From assembly GCA_005502805.1 (NCBI GenBank), contig SCMY01000001.1, positions 124,001 through 188,000 on the forward strand: 64,000 nt of DNA. Reading direction: 5' to 3'. The DNA comes from Rhizobiales bacterium 2SD (GTDB taxonomy: Bacteria; Pseudomonadota; Alphaproteobacteria; Rhizobiales; Beijerinckiaceae). Under the pieces are notes generated by a model. That model searched no databases. It saw only the letters and a program-made list of their open reading frames with translations, and was not told the origin of the DNA. Shown in pieces: positions 52,479 to 61,636 of the stretch. A program made the position numbers and the translations under genes. How positions within the stretch are numbered: position 1 is the stretch's first letter; each line of letters opens with the position of its first letter.

Positions 52479-52803
52479 GGAACGCGATCGTTTGCCTTAG
52501 CTACCTGGTTGTGAACGACATGCCTTGCATGATCCCCGGGTCGAAGACTTGGTGGCGGATCGGCCTGCAAGCAGCTGCCGTGACTGTTAATGGATGGTTG
52601 GCCCCGGCACCAGAGAGCCACGCTGTTTGTTTCGGGCCTGCTGGCGCCGGCGCATAGGTCAATCCCCGCATGCTCGACTGACTCTCCGATGCGCCAGCGC
52701 TTGGCGCCGTCGCGCGCGCTCCAGTAAAAGATGGGGCTATTACGATATGATCTCGGCGTGACGCTGTGTTATGCGGTCTTGAAAGATTGATCGAAAGCAC
52801 CCG
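52479..52803. promoter_or_regulatory. Divergent gap of 325 bases
   Basis: This lies between the MaoC-SDR gene (leftward) and the dimethylformamidase-like gene (rightward) and should hold both promoters. I see no gene, no strong hairpin and no clear -35/-10 pair. An AT-richer patch at 52730-52790 next to the rightward gene is the most likely promoter area. Confidence 0.4.
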
Positions 52804-55638
52804 ATGATCCTGCCCACGATAACCGGCGCCGATCCTGGCCCCTTTGTGCTGCTCGCCGATTCCACGATCGCGGACCGAGCGATCACGCATGACGTGTCTC
52901 TGGCAGCCTTGGGATTCAACCCGATCCATATCAGCCGCAGCGACCTTCGCCTCTACGCACCGCGCTACGCCTATGCTCCCGCCGAAATCGTTCCCATCTT
53001 CTGCGCGGCCGAGAAGCGCGAGATGCTGGACTGCCTCGTCATCCACGACGCGCAGACGCTCGAACAGTTGCGGGTTGTCGAGTTCCCCGCCGGCACCTTC
53101 TCCGGTGACGCCTCGTGCAAGACGTTTGGCGCGGGTGGCTGCGAATACCCGAAGGTCATCGATCTCGATACGGCCGGATTGCCCGCAGGCCTGCTGATCG
53201 TCAACCTGGTCACCGTGGAAGGCCGGCTTTCACAGCCGCTCCAGCTGCTCCTTCGCCTGCCTGCCACGGAGAGGGGAGGCCCGCGCGTCGCGCTGATGCA
53301 TCCCTCCTTCACCTGGCAGGCTTATAATACCGAGGGTGGCGCATCTTTTTATACTGAAGCGCCTCCCCGTCCGCTGTTCTCCGTTTCGTTGCGCCGCCCG
53401 ATCGACCAACGGGCGGTCTATGACCATCACAATGCCCGCAGCTGCATGCCGTTCATGCGCCTGTTCGACGAAGCGCAGATCGCTGCACGGCACTTCTGCA
53501 ACTACGATCTGCATAGCGACGCCGGGTTTCTCGATGACGTCGAAGTACTCGTCCTGTGCGGACATGACGAGTACTGGACCAAGGAGCTCAGAGCGAACAT
53601 CGACGCCTTCCTCGCGCGCGGTGGCCGCATCGCCTGCTTCAGCGGCAACACCAACTGGTGGCAGACCAAGCTGCTGGGTGAAACGCTCTACCTGTCGCAG
53701 GAAGGCAGCGAAGCGCCGGAGCCGGAGTTCAGCGGCACCGGCTACATGTTCCAGCCCTGGATCGACAATCCGATCGAGCCCAAGCTCGGCCTGGGCTACG
53801 TTCCCGGCGGCTATTCTCTTCGATACTACCATACCGAGAAGCAGGCCGAAGAGCGCGGCATCTCACCGGAGGACTACGGCACCTCGCGAGGCATCACCGT
53901 CGCGGATGCCACCCACCCGATCTTCGCCGGCACCGGTCTAAGGACCGGCGACGTCTTCGGCGTCAATTCCGATGTCATGCATGTGGAGATCGACGCCGCC
54001 TTCCTGCGCGCCGACGGCCGCCTCGACAAGACGCGCTGGAAGTTCACGCCCCGCAATCTGAAGGTCCTGGGACGATCGCTGATCTTCACGGCCAGCTTCC
54101 CGTCGATGAATTTCGACCCCGCGGGACTGTTCCATGTCGGCGCCGTACTGGTTGAAGTTCCCGGAAACAAGAGCCGCGGCGCGGTGATCCATGGCGGCAG
54201 CGTGGGCTGGTATCGTGCGCTCGCCCAGCGCGATCCGGCCTGTTCGCGGATCGTAGCGAACACGGTCCGCTATCTGCTCGATGCCCCAAAAGTGCAGCGT
54301 GGTTCGGCGAAGGAGAACGCCGAAAGATCCCCGATTCCCGCAGAACTCCCACGTGGCAACGCCGACTTCAATCGACGCGCTCTTCTCCGTGGCGCCAGCG
54401 CGCTGGGAGTGGCGGCCGCGCTCCCGGCCGCGCGAGCGCAGACGCTGTCCGGCGAGCCGACGCTACAGCGCCCGGCGCTGCGCACATTGGCCGAGTGGAG
54501 GAATTTGCGCCTGCGTGTGGCTGGCGGCGACACGACTGCAATGGTTGAGCTGGCAATCCGACTGCTCGCGGACGAGAGCATAGGCTCGGAATCCATCGCG
54601 GAGATCTACGCGCTTCTCGACAACGCCGCCGACATCGGCGATCAGCGCGCTCTGGCGTACCGCTACATGCTCGCCAACGATCGGATCGACGGGCTCAATC
54701 CTTTGAGTGCGGAGATTTCCGCGCTCAGGGAACGTCTGAGGCAGGTTGGCTTCGATTTTCCCGGCATCATCGAAGCCGTCAATGCCCTGAACACCGGCGA
54801 TCAGAAGACCTATGCACGTCTGCGCGAGAAATTCGTCATGGAGGTTGCGCCGTCGGAAGCCAGCAGAACGCTGCTTGCAGCAGAGTTGGTCGCCCCGTCG
54901 CAGCAGGCGCCGGACTACACCACGGCCGCAAATCTGATCGGCCCCTCGCCCACGACTCCACTGGGTCTGGCTATCCAAGGCCAGGCGCTGGCCGCCTCCG
55001 GCTATCCACGCGACGCCGCGCAGGCTTTCGAAGCGGCCAGCCGCGCGGGGTACCAGCCGGCGCGCATGCTGCTTGCACGCCTTCATGCGACCAAGGGCGG
55101 CCCTGGACCACAGCGGCAAAAGGCCCTGCTCGAGCTGCAGTCGCTCGGGCGCGCCGGTTTGACGAGCGCCCTCCTCACCGGCGTTGAGCTGGCAGTGCAG
55201 AACGCCGCGAGCCTGGCCGATCTCTCGGCATTTTTCCCCGGGCTGAAAGCGCTGGCCGACAAGGGATACGGCAATGCCGCCTATCTGGTGGGACTCGCCT
55301 ATGCGGCGGGAAACGGTGTCGCCACGGACCCGGCCAAAGCCGTCGAGTACCTGCAGCTTTGCGCCACGAGCAAGCATCGCTTCGCCGAGTTCCAGCTCGG
55401 CGTCTGGGCTTACGAGGGCTATGGCGGCCCCGTCGACAAGGCGGCCGCCGCAAAATTTTTCCAAAGTGCCGCAGAACAGGGAGAACCGCGAGCCAAGCAT
55501 AATCTGGGCTTGATGCTCGTGGACGGAGACGGAATTCCAGCTGATACGGTCCGGGGCAATGAATTGCTCGGCAGGCCTCAGACGGAGCCCGCAAGTCCGG
55601 CGGCGACCATCCCCGTGGCGCCGTTGGGCTTTGAATGA
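52804..55638 (+). CDS. Dimethylformamidase-like domain fused to a Tat-like signal and Sel1-like repeats
   Basis: A 944-residue protein of two unlike halves. Residues 1-500 resemble the large subunit of N,N-dimethylformamidase: VALMHPSFTWQAYNTEGGASF, RPFMRLF-like CMPFMRLFDEAQI, VLCGHDEYW, GGRIACFSGNTNWW and VIHGGSVGWYRAL. At 523-546 an NRRALLRGASALGVAAALP stretch with the twin Arg524/525 and AARA looks like a Tat signal, but it is internal. Residues 550-930 are helical with Sel1-like units (NAAYLVGLAYAAGNGV, FAEFQLGVWAYEGYG, AKHNLGLMLVDGDG). No stop or frameshift separates them. It may be a natural fusion or two genes joined by loss of a stop; the enzyme activity is unproven. Confidence 0.7.
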   Translation: MILPTITGADPGPFVLLADSTIADRAITHDVSLAALGFNPIHISRSDLRLYAPRYAYAPAEIVPIFCAAEKREMLDCLVIHDAQTLEQLRVVEFPAGTFSGDASCKTFGAGGCEYPKVIDLDTAGLPAGLLIVNLVTVEGRLSQPLQLLLRLPATERGGPRVALMHPSFTWQAYNTEGGASFYTEAPPRPLFSVSLRRPIDQRAVYDHHNARSCMPFMRLFDEAQIAARHFCNYDLHSDAGFLDDVEVLVLCGHDEYWTKELRANIDAFLARGGRIACFSGNTNWWQTKLLGETLYLSQEGSEAPEPEFSGTGYMFQPWIDNPIEPKLGLGYVPGGYSLRYYHTEKQAEERGISPEDYGTSRGITVADATHPIFAGTGLRTGDVFGVNSDVMHVEIDAAFLRADGRLDKTRWKFTPRNLKVLGRSLIFTASFPSMNFDPAGLFHVGAVLVEVPGNKSRGAVIHGGSVGWYRALAQRDPACSRIVANTVRYLLDAPKVQRGSAKENAERSPIPAELPRGNADFNRRALLRGASALGVAAALPAARAQTLSGEPTLQRPALRTLAEWRNLRLRVAGGDTTAMVELAIRLLADESIGSESIAEIYALLDNAADIGDQRALAYRYMLANDRIDGLNPLSAEISALRERLRQVGFDFPGIIEAVNALNTGDQKTYARLREKFVMEVAPSEASRTLLAAELVAPSQQAPDYTTAANLIGPSPTTPLGLAIQGQALAASGYPRDAAQAFEAASRAGYQPARMLLARLHATKGGPGPQRQKALLELQSLGRAGLTSALLTGVELAVQNAASLADLSAFFPGLKALADKGYGNAAYLVGLAYAAGNGVATDPAKAVEYLQLCATSKHRFAEFQLGVWAYEGYGGPVDKAAAAKFFQSAAEQGEPRAKHNLGLMLVDGDGIPADTVRGNELLGRPQTEPASPAATIPVAPLGFE

Positions 55639-55824
55639 GCATCGCCCGGGCTCGGTAGTCATCGAGAAGCATCGCCACGCACGTCCGGCCTCCGATGGCA
55701 ATGGCAGGACCAATCCGACAGGAGCCTGGGCATGCTTCGGTAGCCAGCATGATTGGCTCGTACAGCTGCAGACCGTTAATCTTGCGGCCAAGGCCAGAAT
55801 GAACCGGACCACCCGCCCAGCCAA

Positions 55825-57468
55825 ATGCAGATCTTCACCTTCATCCTGATCCTGGTGATTGCCGTGGTGACCTCGCAGCCGCTCACACGGCTGCTCAGGA
55901 TCGTCCCGCTCCCGATCGTCCAGATCGCGCTCGGCGCTGCCCTCGCCTGGCCGACCGCCAGCTTCCATCCGGCAATGGAGCCGGAGCTCTTCCTCCTGCT
56001 CTTCATCGCGCCGCTGCTTTTCGCCGACGCCTGGGAGGCGCCGAAGCGCGAATACCGCAAGCTGCTGCGCCCGATCCTGTCGCTCTCCGTCGGCCTGGTC
56101 TTCTTCACCACCCTCGGCTGCGGCCTCGCTCTGCACTGGCTGGTCCCATCCTTGCCGCTGCCGGTCGCGTTCGCGATCGCCGCCGTGCTCTCGCCGACCG
56201 ATGCGGTTGCAGTCTCCGCCATCGTCGACAAGGAGGCCGTACCCAACGATCTCATGCATGTCCTCGAAGGCGAATCGCTGCTCAACGACGCCTCCGGCCT
56301 GGTGATCTTTCGCTTCGCCACCGTTGCGGCGCTGACCGGGGGCTTTTCGCTCTGGCAGGCCTCGCTCTCCTTCCTCTTCGCCGTCGCCGGCGGCATCGCG
56401 GCGGGACTGCTGGCGCTCGTCGTCGTCTCCGGAGCGCTGAGGTTGCTGGCGAAGTTCGACAGGATCGCGCCGGAAGCGCAGGTGCTGGTCATCATGTTCC
56501 TGCCCTTCGCCGCTTTCCTCGCCGCCGAGAGCGTGCATGCCTCCGGCGTCCTCGCGGCCGTCGTCGCCGGACTGGCTGTGGGAACCGTGCGCACCGTCAG
56601 CCATCTCAGCGTCTCGGCCCGGATGCTCGCCCATTCTTTCTGGGTGATGCTCGGCTTCCTGCTCAACGGCGCGATCTTCGTCCTGCTCGGCCTGCAATTG
56701 CCGGCGATCATCAGCTCCGCTCCGCCTGCCCTCACCGGTTGGCACTGGTTCTGGCAGCCGCTCGGCATCGTGGTCGCGCTGACGCTCTGCCTGATCCTCC
56801 TGCGTTATCTCTGGATCTCCGTCGCGGTGGGTCTGGGTCATGTGCTCGGCCGACTTCTCGGCCGCGCTCCGATGCGGGTCAACGCACGGGTCCGTTTCGC
56901 CGGAACGATCGCCGGGGTACGCGGGGCTGTCACGCTCGCTGGCGTGATGTCGCTGCCGATGCTCGCGCTCGACGGCTCGCCCTTCCCAGGTCGGGACGTC
57001 GCGATCTTCCTGTCGGCCGGTGTGATCCTGCTCTGGCTGGCGATCGCCAGCCTCGGCCTGCCTGCAATCATGCGCGGGCTCGCCGCCGGGCATGGCGCGG
57101 CTCAGGTCACCGAGATGCGGCGGGCGCGGATCGCCGCCACCGAGGCGGCCATCGCCCAGCTGGAGGGCGTCGCCCATCCCAGGGGTAGCGACGAGGTCGT
57201 CTCGGTCGACCAGGCAGTGGCCGAGGGCCTGATCGCCACCTATCGGCGGCGCCTCACCCTTCTCGATGACGGCAAGACGCCGCACGAGGAAGCGGTCGCG
57301 CTGCAGAAGGCCGAAGGCGCCCTGCGCCATGCCGCCTTGGCGGCAGAGCGCGAAGCCTTGCGCGGCCTGCTCAGGAGCGGTGAGATCGACGATGCGACCT
57401 TCAACGCGCTGGCGCACGAACTCGTCCTCTACGACGTGCTCGCGGCGTCCAAGGCAAGATCGCACTGA
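55825..57468 (+). CDS. CPA1-family Na+/H+ antiporter (NhaP/YjcE-like)
   Basis: A 547-residue cation/proton exchanger with about eleven to twelve membrane segments in the first 400 residues and a cytoplasmic tail of 130. Family marks are LSPTDAVAVSAIVDKE and EGESLLNDASGLVIFRFA, which hold the ion-binding acids, and FAGTIAGVRGAVTLAGVMSLPM. The tail has many charged residues (RRRLTLLDDGKTPHEEAV). ATG 55825 has no strong ribosome site. It stands alone between unrelated neighbours and is likely a housekeeping pH or sodium homeostasis gene. Confidence 0.92.
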   Translation: MQIFTFILILVIAVVTSQPLTRLLRIVPLPIVQIALGAALAWPTASFHPAMEPELFLLLFIAPLLFADAWEAPKREYRKLLRPILSLSVGLVFFTTLGCGLALHWLVPSLPLPVAFAIAAVLSPTDAVAVSAIVDKEAVPNDLMHVLEGESLLNDASGLVIFRFATVAALTGGFSLWQASLSFLFAVAGGIAAGLLALVVVSGALRLLAKFDRIAPEAQVLVIMFLPFAAFLAAESVHASGVLAAVVAGLAVGTVRTVSHLSVSARMLAHSFWVMLGFLLNGAIFVLLGLQLPAIISSAPPALTGWHWFWQPLGIVVALTLCLILLRYLWISVAVGLGHVLGRLLGRAPMRVNARVRFAGTIAGVRGAVTLAGVMSLPMLALDGSPFPGRDVAIFLSAGVILLWLAIASLGLPAIMRGLAAGHGAAQVTEMRRARIAATEAAIAQLEGVAHPRGSDEVVSVDQAVAEGLIATYRRRLTLLDDGKTPHEEAVALQKAEGALRHAALAAEREALRGLLRSGEIDDATFNALAHELVLYDVLAASKARSH

Positions 57469-57480
57469 CCGCCGGCTCTA

Positions 57481-57583
57481 TAGCGTCGGACCGAAAAATG
57501 GAATCCGCTTTTCGGAATAATCCGGTGCGATAACAATGTGATAGATCATCGCGACCGCATCCGGTCGGACGCGCGATGATCTA
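57481..57583. repeat. Interspersed palindromic repeat ending in a terminator-like hairpin
   Basis: CCGAAAA (57491-57497) pairs with TTTTCGG (57509-57515); then TAGATCATCGCG (57542-57553) pairs perfectly with CGCGATGATCTA (57572-57583). The last arm contains the TAG stop of the methyltransferase. The wording is that of a dispersed repeat frequent in Hyphomicrobiales. It lies between convergent genes and probably ends transcription from both. Confidence 0.82.
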
Positions 57584-58363
57584 GGCCCGGGTCGCCAGGA
57601 TGAACAGGCGCGGGAAGCGCAGAAGCACCTTGCCGTCGGGCTCGAGCGGATAAGCCTTGGCGATTTTCTCGCGATAGAGGGCGAGGAAGGCCTCGCGCTC
57701 ATCGGCCGGCAGCGGGTCGATATAGGGCTTCAGCCCCGTGCTCTTGAACCATTCGACGATGGCGTCATGTCCGGCGAGCGCATGGACATAGGTCGTCTGC
57801 CAGATGTCGACCTGGCAGCCCGCTTCCATCAGCCAGCGCCGGTAATCTGAGAACGAGCCAATGACGGCCTTCGACGCCCGCGCATTGGCGAGGCGCCCCG
57901 CCCACGGCCCTTCGGCCGCGGCCTCATCCATCGAGACATGCGAGGGCTCGCTGAGATTGTTCGGCATCTGCACCGCGAGCACCCCGCCCGGCGCCAGCGA
58001 CCCGGCCAGGCGCGCGAACAGCGCGGGATGGTCGGGAATCCATTGCAGCGCCGCATTGGCGAAGATCAGGTCGTAGCGACCATCCGCCGACCAGCTCTCC
58101 AGATCGGCCAAAGTGAAGGAGAGCTGCGGCAGGCGCTTGCGCGCCTTCTCCAGCATGTCCGGCGACGAGTCCAAACCCTCGACCGCCGCATTCGGGAAGC
58201 GGGCAGCGACCAGCTCGGTGCTGTTGCCGGGCCCGCAGCCGAGATCGATGCAGCGCTGCGGATCGGTGAGGCGGACGCGCTGGATCAGGTCGAGCGGCGG
58301 GCGCGTCCGCTCGTCCTCGAAGCGCAGATACTGGTTCGCATCCCAGTCGACCTTGCCCGTCAT
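57581..58363 (-). CDS. tam: Trans-aconitate 2-methyltransferase
   Basis: A 260-residue cytoplasmic SAM methyltransferase that removes the inhibitory trans isomer of aconitate by esterification. [22 protein letters not shown] at the start, [15 protein letters not shown] (SAM motif I), [13 protein letters not shown] and [12 protein letters not shown] are hallmarks of Tam. The length is normal. It converges with the antiporter and its stop lies in the palindromic repeat. The identification is strong because the N-terminal [17 protein letters not shown] pattern is nearly exclusive to the family. Confidence 0.93.
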   Translation of the reverse strand: MTGKVDWDANQYLRFEDERTRPPLDLIQRVRLTDPQRCIDLGCGPGNSTELVAARFPNAAVEGLDSSPDMLEKARKRLPQLSFTLADLESWSADGRYDLIFANAALQWIPDHPALFARLAGSLAPGGVLAVQMPNNLSEPSHVSMDEAAAEGPWAGRLANARASKAVIGSFSDYRRWLMEAGCQVDIWQTTYVHALAGHDAIVEWFKSTGLKPYIDPLPADEREAFLALYREKIAKAYPLEPDGKVLLRFPRLFILATRA

Positions 58364-58412
58364 CGCGCCTGCTCCGTCTGTCCGCCCAATCCGGTGGCGA
58401 CGGCCTACGCCT

Positions 58413-59117
58413 CTAGAGCGAGCGCATCAAGCCGCCATCGACGCGCAGGTTCTGGCCGGTGATGTAGCCGGCGCCCTCCGAAGCGAGGAAGGCGATCGTC
58501 GCAGCGATCTCCTCGCTGGTGCCGTAGCGCTGCATCGGCACGCCGGCGCGGCGCTCCTCGGTCGCCGGCAGCGAGTCGATCCAGCCGGGCAGGACATTGT
58601 TCATGCGCACATTCTGCGCCGCATATTGGTCGGCGAAGAGCTTGGTGTAGGCGGCGAGCCCCGCCCGGAACACCGCCGAGGTCGGAAAATTTGCCGCCGG
58701 CTCGAAAGCCCAGGCCGTCGAGATGTTGACGATCGCGCCCGATTTCTGCGCCGCCATCACCGGCGCGACCAACCGCGTCGGCCGGATCACGTTCATCAGG
58801 TAGACGTCGAGACCGGTATGCCATTGCTCGTCGGTGATCTCGGTGATCGGCGCGCGCGGGCCATGGCCGGCGCTGTTGACCAGCACATCGATGCGGCCGA
58901 AGCGCGCCATCGTCTCTTCGACCAGGCGCTTCAAGTCGTCGTTCGACTGGTTCGAGCCGGTGACGCCCAAGCCGCCGAGCTCCTTGGCCAGGGCCTCGCC
59001 TTTGCCGGAGGACGACAGGATCGCGAGCTTGAAGCCGTCCTGCGCCAGGCGCTTCGCCGCTGCCGCGCCCATGCCGCTGCCGCCGGCGGTGACGATTGCG
59101 ACTTTTTCTCCTGCCAT
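58413..59117 (-). CDS. SDR-like protein with an altered catalytic motif
   Basis: A 234-residue Rossmann protein: [19 protein letters not shown] binds the cofactor, [11 protein letters not shown] replaces NNAG, and [10 protein letters not shown] holds a serine. The YxxxK motif is absent; aligned on [16 protein letters not shown], tyrosine becomes serine and lysine becomes arginine. It may still bind cofactor or use another residue. ATG 59117 with GGAG seven bases upstream is chosen over ATGs at 59129 and 59165. It is divergent from the LysR gene, which probably controls it. Confidence 0.83.
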   Translation of the reverse strand: MAGEKVAIVTAGGSGMGAAAAKRLAQDGFKLAILSSSGKGEALAKELGGLGVTGSNQSNDDLKRLVEETMARFGRIDVLVNSAGHGPRAPITEITDEQWHTGLDVYLMNVIRPTRLVAPVMAAQKSGAIVNISTAWAFEPAANFPTSAVFRAGLAAYTKLFADQYAAQNVRMNNVLPGWIDSLPATEERRAGVPMQRYGTSEEIAATIAFLASEGAGYITGQNLRVDGGLMRSL

Positions 59118-59212
59118 GGAACGCTCCATCTTTTTGCCAAGGCGTGCGGATGCTACGAGCAGCACCGCTCATTCTCGCCTTTCTCGCATTAGCCGCGTAA
59201 ACTCGCCAGTCA

Positions 59213-59234
59213 GTTGGCCAACATCATATCGATA
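59213..59234. promoter_or_regulatory. Candidate LysR-site palindromes
   Basis: GTTGGCCAAC (59213-59222) and TATCGATA (59227-59234) are two perfect short palindromes in the 130-base gap between the divergent SDR and LysR genes. Either could be part of the regulator's binding region. Position is the only support. Confidence 0.35.
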
Positions 59235-59247
59235 GAAAAACTACTGC

Positions 59248-60117
59248 ATGACCGAACCGCAGCAGCGCCTGCCCTCACTCAATGCGCTGCGCGCCTTCGA
59301 AGCGGCGGCGCGGCATCTTAATTTCCGCGCCGCGGCCGATGAGCTCGGCGTCACCCAGGGCGCGGTCGCGCAGCATGTCCGCGGCCTCGAAAGCGAGCTT
59401 GGTCTGAAACTGTTCGAACGCCAGCCGCGCCAGCTCGCTTTGACCAGCGCCGGCCGCAGTTACGCGACCCATGTCGCCCGCGCTTTCGCCTTGCTCGCCG
59501 AAGCGACCGACACGCTGCGCCCGCAGCCCCTGCGGCTGACAATCAGTGCGACGCCGAGCATCGCGGCAAAATGGCTGGTGCCGCGTTTGCCGGACTTCAC
59601 CACCGCCCATCCGCAGCTCGAACTCAACATCCTTGCCAGCGACGCGCTGGCGAATTTCCAGTCGGATGGCGTCGATATCGCCATCCGCCAGGGCCGCCCG
59701 CCCTTCGGCCCCGGCCTGACCGCCGACCTCCTGTTCGAGCACGAGATCGTCGCGATCTGCCAGCCCGGCATGTGCACCAGCGCGGACGAGCTGGCTCGCC
59801 TGCCGCTGCTGCGCGACGGGCATGATCTCTGGCCGGAATTCTTCGAGCGCGCGCTGGGGCGATCGTTGCCGCTGACGATCCGCAGCACGCGCTTCAACCA
59901 GACCGCGCTCGCGATCGACGCGGCGATCGCCGGTCAGGGCATCGCGCTCGCCAGCCGTTTCCTGATCGAGCCCGATCTCGCAGCCGGCCGCCTCGCTTTG
60001 GCGACACAGGTCAGCATGCGCGGAGGCCTCGATTTCTACGTAGTCAGCGCCCGCAAGCCGCGGCACGTCGAGCAAACGGCGCTGGTGAGAAACTGGCTGC
60101 TGGCCCAGCGAAGCTGA
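59248..60117 (+). CDS. LysR-family regulator (GcvA-like)
   Basis: A 289-residue transcription factor. The winged helix reads SLNALRAFEAAARHLNFRAA and ELGVTQGAVAQHVRGLE, followed by a linker and a periplasmic-binding-like effector domain starting LRLTISATPSIAAKWLVPRL, wording typical of GcvA-type members. It includes DGVDIAIRQGRPPF. It is divergent from the altered SDR gene and probably regulates it. Effector unknown. Confidence 0.93.
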   Translation: MTEPQQRLPSLNALRAFEAAARHLNFRAAADELGVTQGAVAQHVRGLESELGLKLFERQPRQLALTSAGRSYATHVARAFALLAEATDTLRPQPLRLTISATPSIAAKWLVPRLPDFTTAHPQLELNILASDALANFQSDGVDIAIRQGRPPFGPGLTADLLFEHEIVAICQPGMCTSADELARLPLLRDGHDLWPEFFERALGRSLPLTIRSTRFNQTALAIDAAIAGQGIALASRFLIEPDLAAGRLALATQVSMRGGLDFYVVSARKPRHVEQTALVRNWLLAQRS

Positions 60118-60126
60118 GCGGAGAAC

Positions 60127-60924
60127 TCAACCAGCTACCGCAAAGGTGTCCTTGAGCCAGCTCTGCCATCGCGGCTCGCTCTTGGCAGCACGCTCATCAG
60201 CATCATCGCCATAGAAGAACAGGCAGGCGCTGACATTGACCTTGTCGCCCATCCCATAGCTGCCGATCAGCACGACGCCGTCATCGGAACGCAGCAAGAC
60301 ATGGCGCTGCTTCCGGTTCTGCTCGGTCTGCTCGACCGTGCCGGCGAAGGCCTGCGGTACCGCCGGCAATTCGCGACGCTCGCCGACATTGGCGCCGGCA
60401 AGGTCGAGCGTCTCGGTCAGCCGCTTCCAGACAGCGAGATGCTCGCCCTCGGCCGGCAGCATCGCCTGGAAGCAGGCGCCCTTCTTGCCGGCAAAATGCG
60501 TGAGATAGAGCCGCAGCACCGCGAAGAAGCCGGGCCAGCCGCCCTCGAACCCCTCCATCTGGTCGTCCCAGTCATCACTGGAGGCGAACAGCGAATGCAC
60601 CATCCTGACCAGACACTGGTCGCCCGAGCGGCTGGTGATGGTGATCTCGGTCGCGATCGGCGGCGCCCTCTCACCCCATTCGTATTCGGTGTAGCCGAAA
60701 CGGTGCGGCGGCTCCCAGAGATTGATCTCGCCGGTCGAACTCATCTCCGGCCCGAAGCTGAAGCTGAGCTTGCCGCCGACCTTTTCCTCGATCGTCGTGC
60801 GCGTGAACCAGGTGTTGTAACCAGGTCCGGTCGCCATCGCCTGCCAGACCTGCTCGGGCGTGCCGGGGACCAGCACTTCCATCTCGACCCAGCGCTTGCC
60901 GGTTCCGTCCTTCTTGATCGGCAT
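60127..60924 (-). CDS. SRPBCC (AHSA1-like) domain protein
   Basis: A 265-residue protein. Residues 1-145 are a START/AHSA1 fold: VEMEVLVPGTPEQVWQAMATG and GGKLSFSFGPEMSSTGEINL with WEPPHRFGYTEYEW. The C-terminal 120 residues (QNRKQRHVLLRSDDGVVLIG) are less familiar. It lies 13 bases after an ArsR-type regulator on the same strand, a very common pairing for this family. ATG follows AAAGGA. Members bind small hydrophobic ligands or act as chaperone-like proteins; the ligand is unknown. Confidence 0.85.
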   Translation of the reverse strand: MPIKKDGTGKRWVEMEVLVPGTPEQVWQAMATGPGYNTWFTRTTIEEKVGGKLSFSFGPEMSSTGEINLWEPPHRFGYTEYEWGERAPPIATEITITSRSGDQCLVRMVHSLFASSDDWDDQMEGFEGGWPGFFAVLRLYLTHFAGKKGACFQAMLPAEGEHLAVWKRLTETLDLAGANVGERRELPAVPQAFAGTVEQTEQNRKQRHVLLRSDDGVVLIGSYGMGDKVNVSACLFFYGDDADERAAKSEPRWQSWLKDTFAVAG

Positions 60925-60937
60925 GATCCAGATCCTT

Positions 60938-61528
60938 TCAGGGATTGCTCACCTCGGGCGCCGGATAGGCGCAGACCACGAGACGATGCGAGCGCCCGCC
61001 AGGTGCGCTCTCGTCGTGATAGCGGGCGGCGAGACCGGCCACGGCCTCGCTGAGCTCGCGGGTGAAGGCCGCGCGCTCGGCCGCCGAGCGGAAGCGGATG
61101 ACGCTGTCGAGCGAGAGCGTCGCCAGCCGCCTCTCCTGCCGGCGCGCTTCGCGCCAGAGTGCCCCGACCTCGCGCACGATCCTAGCCGCGAGCGCGATCA
61201 GGTAGCTCGCCGAGAGCCGGTCGCGATTGCGCTCGGGATCGGCGCCGAGCGAACCCAGCGCCGCCGGCGAGACGACGAAGGAGGCGGCGCTCGCCACCAG
61301 TAATCGCTCGGTCAGCCCACCCCAGTGCCGCTCGCCTGCCGGTGCGACCAGCTGGTGCTCCTCAAGCGCCCGTAGGTGGTAGTTGACCTTCTGCCGGGTC
61401 AGCCCGACCCGGCCCGCGAGCGCCGCGGCCGAAGCCGGCTCGGAGAGTTCGGCTAGGATCCGCCGCTTGACCGGGTCGAGCGCCACGGCGGCACGGGCAG
61501 GATCGTCGATGACATCAAGGTCGAGCAT
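60938..61528 (-). CDS. ArsR-type HTH regulator
   Basis: A 196-residue winged-helix protein. The DNA-binding part is ALDPVKRRILAELSEPASAAALAGRVGLTRQKVNYHLRAL, the ArsR/SmtB layout; no metal-binding cysteines are seen, so it is not a metal sensor. The C-terminal half is helical and family-specific. It heads a two-gene leftward operon with the SRPBCC protein and has a near-perfect inverted repeat 13 bases upstream of its ATG, probably its own operator. Confidence 0.87.
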   Translation of the reverse strand: MLDLDVIDDPARAAVALDPVKRRILAELSEPASAAALAGRVGLTRQKVNYHLRALEEHQLVAPAGERHWGGLTERLLVASAASFVVSPAALGSLGADPERNRDRLSASYLIALAARIVREVGALWREARRQERRLATLSLDSVIRFRSAAERAAFTRELSEAVAGLAARYHDESAPGGRSHRLVVCAYPAPEVSNP

Positions 61529-61540
61529 GCCTCAGGCTCG

Positions 61541-61564
61541 CATTGACAAAATTTTTTGTCAATG
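61541..61564. promoter_or_regulatory. Candidate ArsR operator, 10-base arms
   Basis: CATTGACAAA (61541-61550) and TTTGTCAATG (61555-61564) are perfect inverted arms with a 4-base spacer, 13 bases upstream of the ArsR-type start. TTGACA inside each arm could also serve as a -35 box. The position suits autorepression. Confidence 0.65.
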
Positions 61565-61607
61565 CGCCAAGACCGCCACCTTGGCTGCCAGTAAGAAACT
61601 GATTGCA

Positions 61608-61629
61608 ACATACCAACTGAATGGTATGT
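61608..61629. promoter_or_regulatory. Candidate TetR operator, 8-base arms
   Basis: ACATACCA (61608-61615) and TGGTATGT (61622-61629) are perfect inverted arms around ACTGAA, ending eight bases before the TetR ATG. A site here would block transcription or initiation of its own gene. TetR proteins often bind such 20-22 base palindromes. Confidence 0.7.
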
Positions 61630-61636
61630 ATTGACC

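Noticed and set aside
54463..57465. A leftward open frame of 1000 codons
   Set aside because: It runs antisense to the dimethylformamidase-like and antiporter genes, is full of Arg, Gln and Asp/His low-complexity sequence, and has no domain; it is a shadow of high-GC codon use.
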